Assembly (NCBI GenBank): GCA_029775875.1
Contig: JARVKD010000009.1
Span: forward strand, 1 to 38,936
From: Nitrososphaeria archaeon
GTDB taxonomy: Archaea; Thermoproteota; Nitrososphaeria; Nitrososphaerales; JACAEJ01
Reading direction: 5' to 3'
Length of the DNA stretch: 38,936 nucleotides
Numbering within the stretch: position 1 is the stretch's first letter; each line of letters starts with the position of its first letter. The translations under genes and the position numbers were made by a program. The notes under the pieces are model-generated. The model was not told the DNA's origin and searched no databases. It saw only the letters and a program-made list of their open reading frames with translations. This document shows, piece by piece, positions 37,390-38,936 of this stretch.

Positions 37390-38208
37390 TTGGTACTTTT
37401 TGATTTAATGAGAAAACAAATCCTGCAAATAGACGAGGCAACTTTAATTGCTTTCTTTTTCATAGCACTTTTAATCATCATCATCCTTGCATCATCACTA
37501 AAAGTAGTAAGAGAGTATGAACGCATAGTTGTATTTAGGCTGGGGCGACTGCTCGGTGCAAAAGGTCCAGGTTTGGTCATAGTCTTGCCCTTTGTCGATA
37601 GAGTAAGGACGATCGATCTCAGGATACTTACCTTGGATGTGGCGAAGCAGAGCATCATAACTCGTGACAATGTAACTGTTGATGTAGATGCAGCAGTCTA
37701 CTTTAGGGTTGCAGATCCTATCGAAGCTACAATGAGAGTCCAAGATCACATACTCTCATCGACTTTACTGTCCCAAACTACGTTAAGGGATGTTCTCGGT
37801 CAAGTTGAGTTTGATGATTTGCTCACAAAGCGTGACGAATTGAACAAAAGGTTACAAACCATCTTAGATGAATTAACGAATCCTTGGGGAATTAAAGTGA
37901 CAGCAGTAGCTATAAAAGATGTTGTCATACCAGAGAGTATGCAAAGAGCTATAGCGAAACAAGCAGAGGCTGAGCGTGAAAGAAGAGGTAGAATAATAAT
38001 GGCAGATGGTGAATTACAGGCAGCAAAGAAGATGGCTGAAGCTGCTGACTATTATATGAAGAGCACAGCAGCTATGAGGCTAAGAGAACTTCAAACATGG
38101 ACAGAGATAGCTCGTGAGAAGAATCTGATAGTAGTTACTGGAAGTGCTTCCCAAGATCTAGGTGTCATGCTTGGGTTGATGAAGGAAAAGAAAACTGAAA
38201 GTCAGTAG
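37390..38208 (+). CDS. Slipin/stomatin-like SPFH-domain protein
   Basis: 272 aa; N-terminal TM, VREYERIVVFRLGRLLGAKGPGLVIVLPFVDRVRTIDLRI, QAEAERERRGRIIMADGE. Confidence 0.95.
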   Translation: MVLFDLMRKQILQIDEATLIAFFFIALLIIIILASSLKVVREYERIVVFRLGRLLGAKGPGLVIVLPFVDRVRTIDLRILTLDVAKQSIITRDNVTVDVDAAVYFRVADPIEATMRVQDHILSSTLLSQTTLRDVLGQVEFDDLLTKRDELNKRLQTILDELTNPWGIKVTAVAIKDVVIPESMQRAIAKQAEAERERRGRIIMADGELQAAKKMAEAADYYMKSTAAMRLRELQTWTEIAREKNLIVVTGSASQDLGVMLGLMKEKKTESQ

Positions 38209-38211
38209 CCT

Positions 38212-38936
38212 ATGAATAAAAAATTTTGGCTTATAACTCCAATAATAGTATTATGGATCGCTTCCCTTCCTGTAGGCTTGACCATAGCTCAAGGACAGAC
38301 AGATAATAAAGTCATATGGGTGAGAATAGATGGAACTATTACTTACGCTACAGCAGATTTTGTAGATATAGCAATAAACCATGCGAATGAGAAAGGATAT
38401 TCTGCAATCCTTTTGACATTAAACACTCCAGGAGGACTTTTAGACTCCACCTTCAGTATAATAGACAAGATGCAAAGTTCGAATGTACCAGTTATAGCCT
38501 ACGTTTATCCTTTAGGAGGAAATGCTTGGTCTGCTGGTACCTATATTTTGATGGCTAGTGATTATGCTGCCATGGCTCCTTATACAGTCATAGGTTCAGC
38601 CCAACCTGTATCTGGCTTGACCCCTATTACTGATGAGAAGATCATCAATGCTTTGGTGGAGAAGATGAGGAGCTTTGCCAGTCTTCATGAAAGAAATGAA
38701 ACTCAAGCAGTCAGGTTTATCACCCACAATGACAACCTAGACCCTGATAGAGCTTTAAGTTATCATGTCATAGAAACTATTGCATCTTCTCCTTCTGAAC
38801 TTTTAGAGAAAGCAGATGGTACAAAAGTCAACACATTGTATGGAGAAAAAGTATTGAACACCAAAGGCGCTGAATTGGTAGAGTTCACACCAGGTCCTAG
38901 GACCAAAATTTTACAAATATTATCCGATCCGACTAT
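38212..38936 (+). CDS. NfeD/ClpP-class membrane serine protease (stomatin-operon partner), truncated by window end
   Basis: Hand translation MNKKFWLITPIIVLWIASLPVGLTIAQGQTDNKVIWVRIDGTITYATADFVDIAI...LNTPGGLLDSTFSIIDKMQ...YPLGGNAWSAGTYILMASDYAAMAPYTVIGSAQPV; 3 nt after the slipin stop. Confidence 0.9.
   Translation, partial: MNKKFWLITPIIVLWIASLPVGLTIAQGQTDNKVIWVRIDGTITYATADFVDIAINHANEKGYSAILLTLNTPGGLLDSTFSIIDKMQSSNVPVIAYVYPLGGNAWSAGTYILMASDYAAMAPYTVIGSAQPVSGLTPITDEKIINALVEKMRSFASLHERNETQAVRFITHNDNLDPDRALSYHVIETIASSPSELLEKADGTKVNTLYGEKVLNTKGAELVEFTPGPRTKILQILSDPT

Noticed and set aside
1-38936. CRISPR array, insertion sequence, prophage or known defence island
   Set aside because: No regularly spaced repeats, transposase/integrase, phage structural genes or recognised defence domains on either strand.

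Overview
This window is an AT-rich archaeal chromosomal segment, probably from a TACK/Thermoproteota lineage (inferred from gene content: Topo VI, Alba, aIF1A, aIF2-beta, RIO1, Dim2-like KH protein, DUF424). It is mostly housekeeping and metabolic genes, densely packed on both strands. Recognisable blocks are: (i) inositol-1-phosphate synthase, Topo VI A, dCTP deaminase, then aIF1A-RIO1-KH and Topo VI B; (ii) aIF2-beta with DUF424; (iii) MTA phosphorylase, APC permease, a Vps62-like membrane protein and S-adenosylhomocysteine hydrolase; (iv) a DtxR-type regulator with a ZIP transporter; (v) a split methionyl-tRNA synthetase (catalytic chain plus a separate OB-fold chain); (vi) ThiC; (vii) an overlapping MoxR-like AAA ATPase / VWA / ICMT-like operon; (viii) a divergent PEPCK-like enzyme with small ORFs and a MetE-like protein; (ix) cysteine synthase; (x) an NAD(P) neighbourhood (NadC, NadA, aspartate dehydrogenase, NAD kinase); (xi) Alba, radical SAM, M20 peptidase, slipin and NfeD (cut by the window end). 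Two tRNA genes, Leu(UAG) and Gln(CUG), each appear to carry two insertions: one at the canonical 37/38 site and one in the D-arm. I saw no CRISPR array, transposon, phage or obvious defence island. The strongest leads are the double-intron tRNAs, a MetRS OB-fold gene with no standard start codon (AUA or a homopolymer indel), an NAD kinase with an altered GGDGT motif and a C-terminal winged-helix-like domain, the divergent PEPCK-like gene and its neighbours, and several enzymes with altered ligand motifs.
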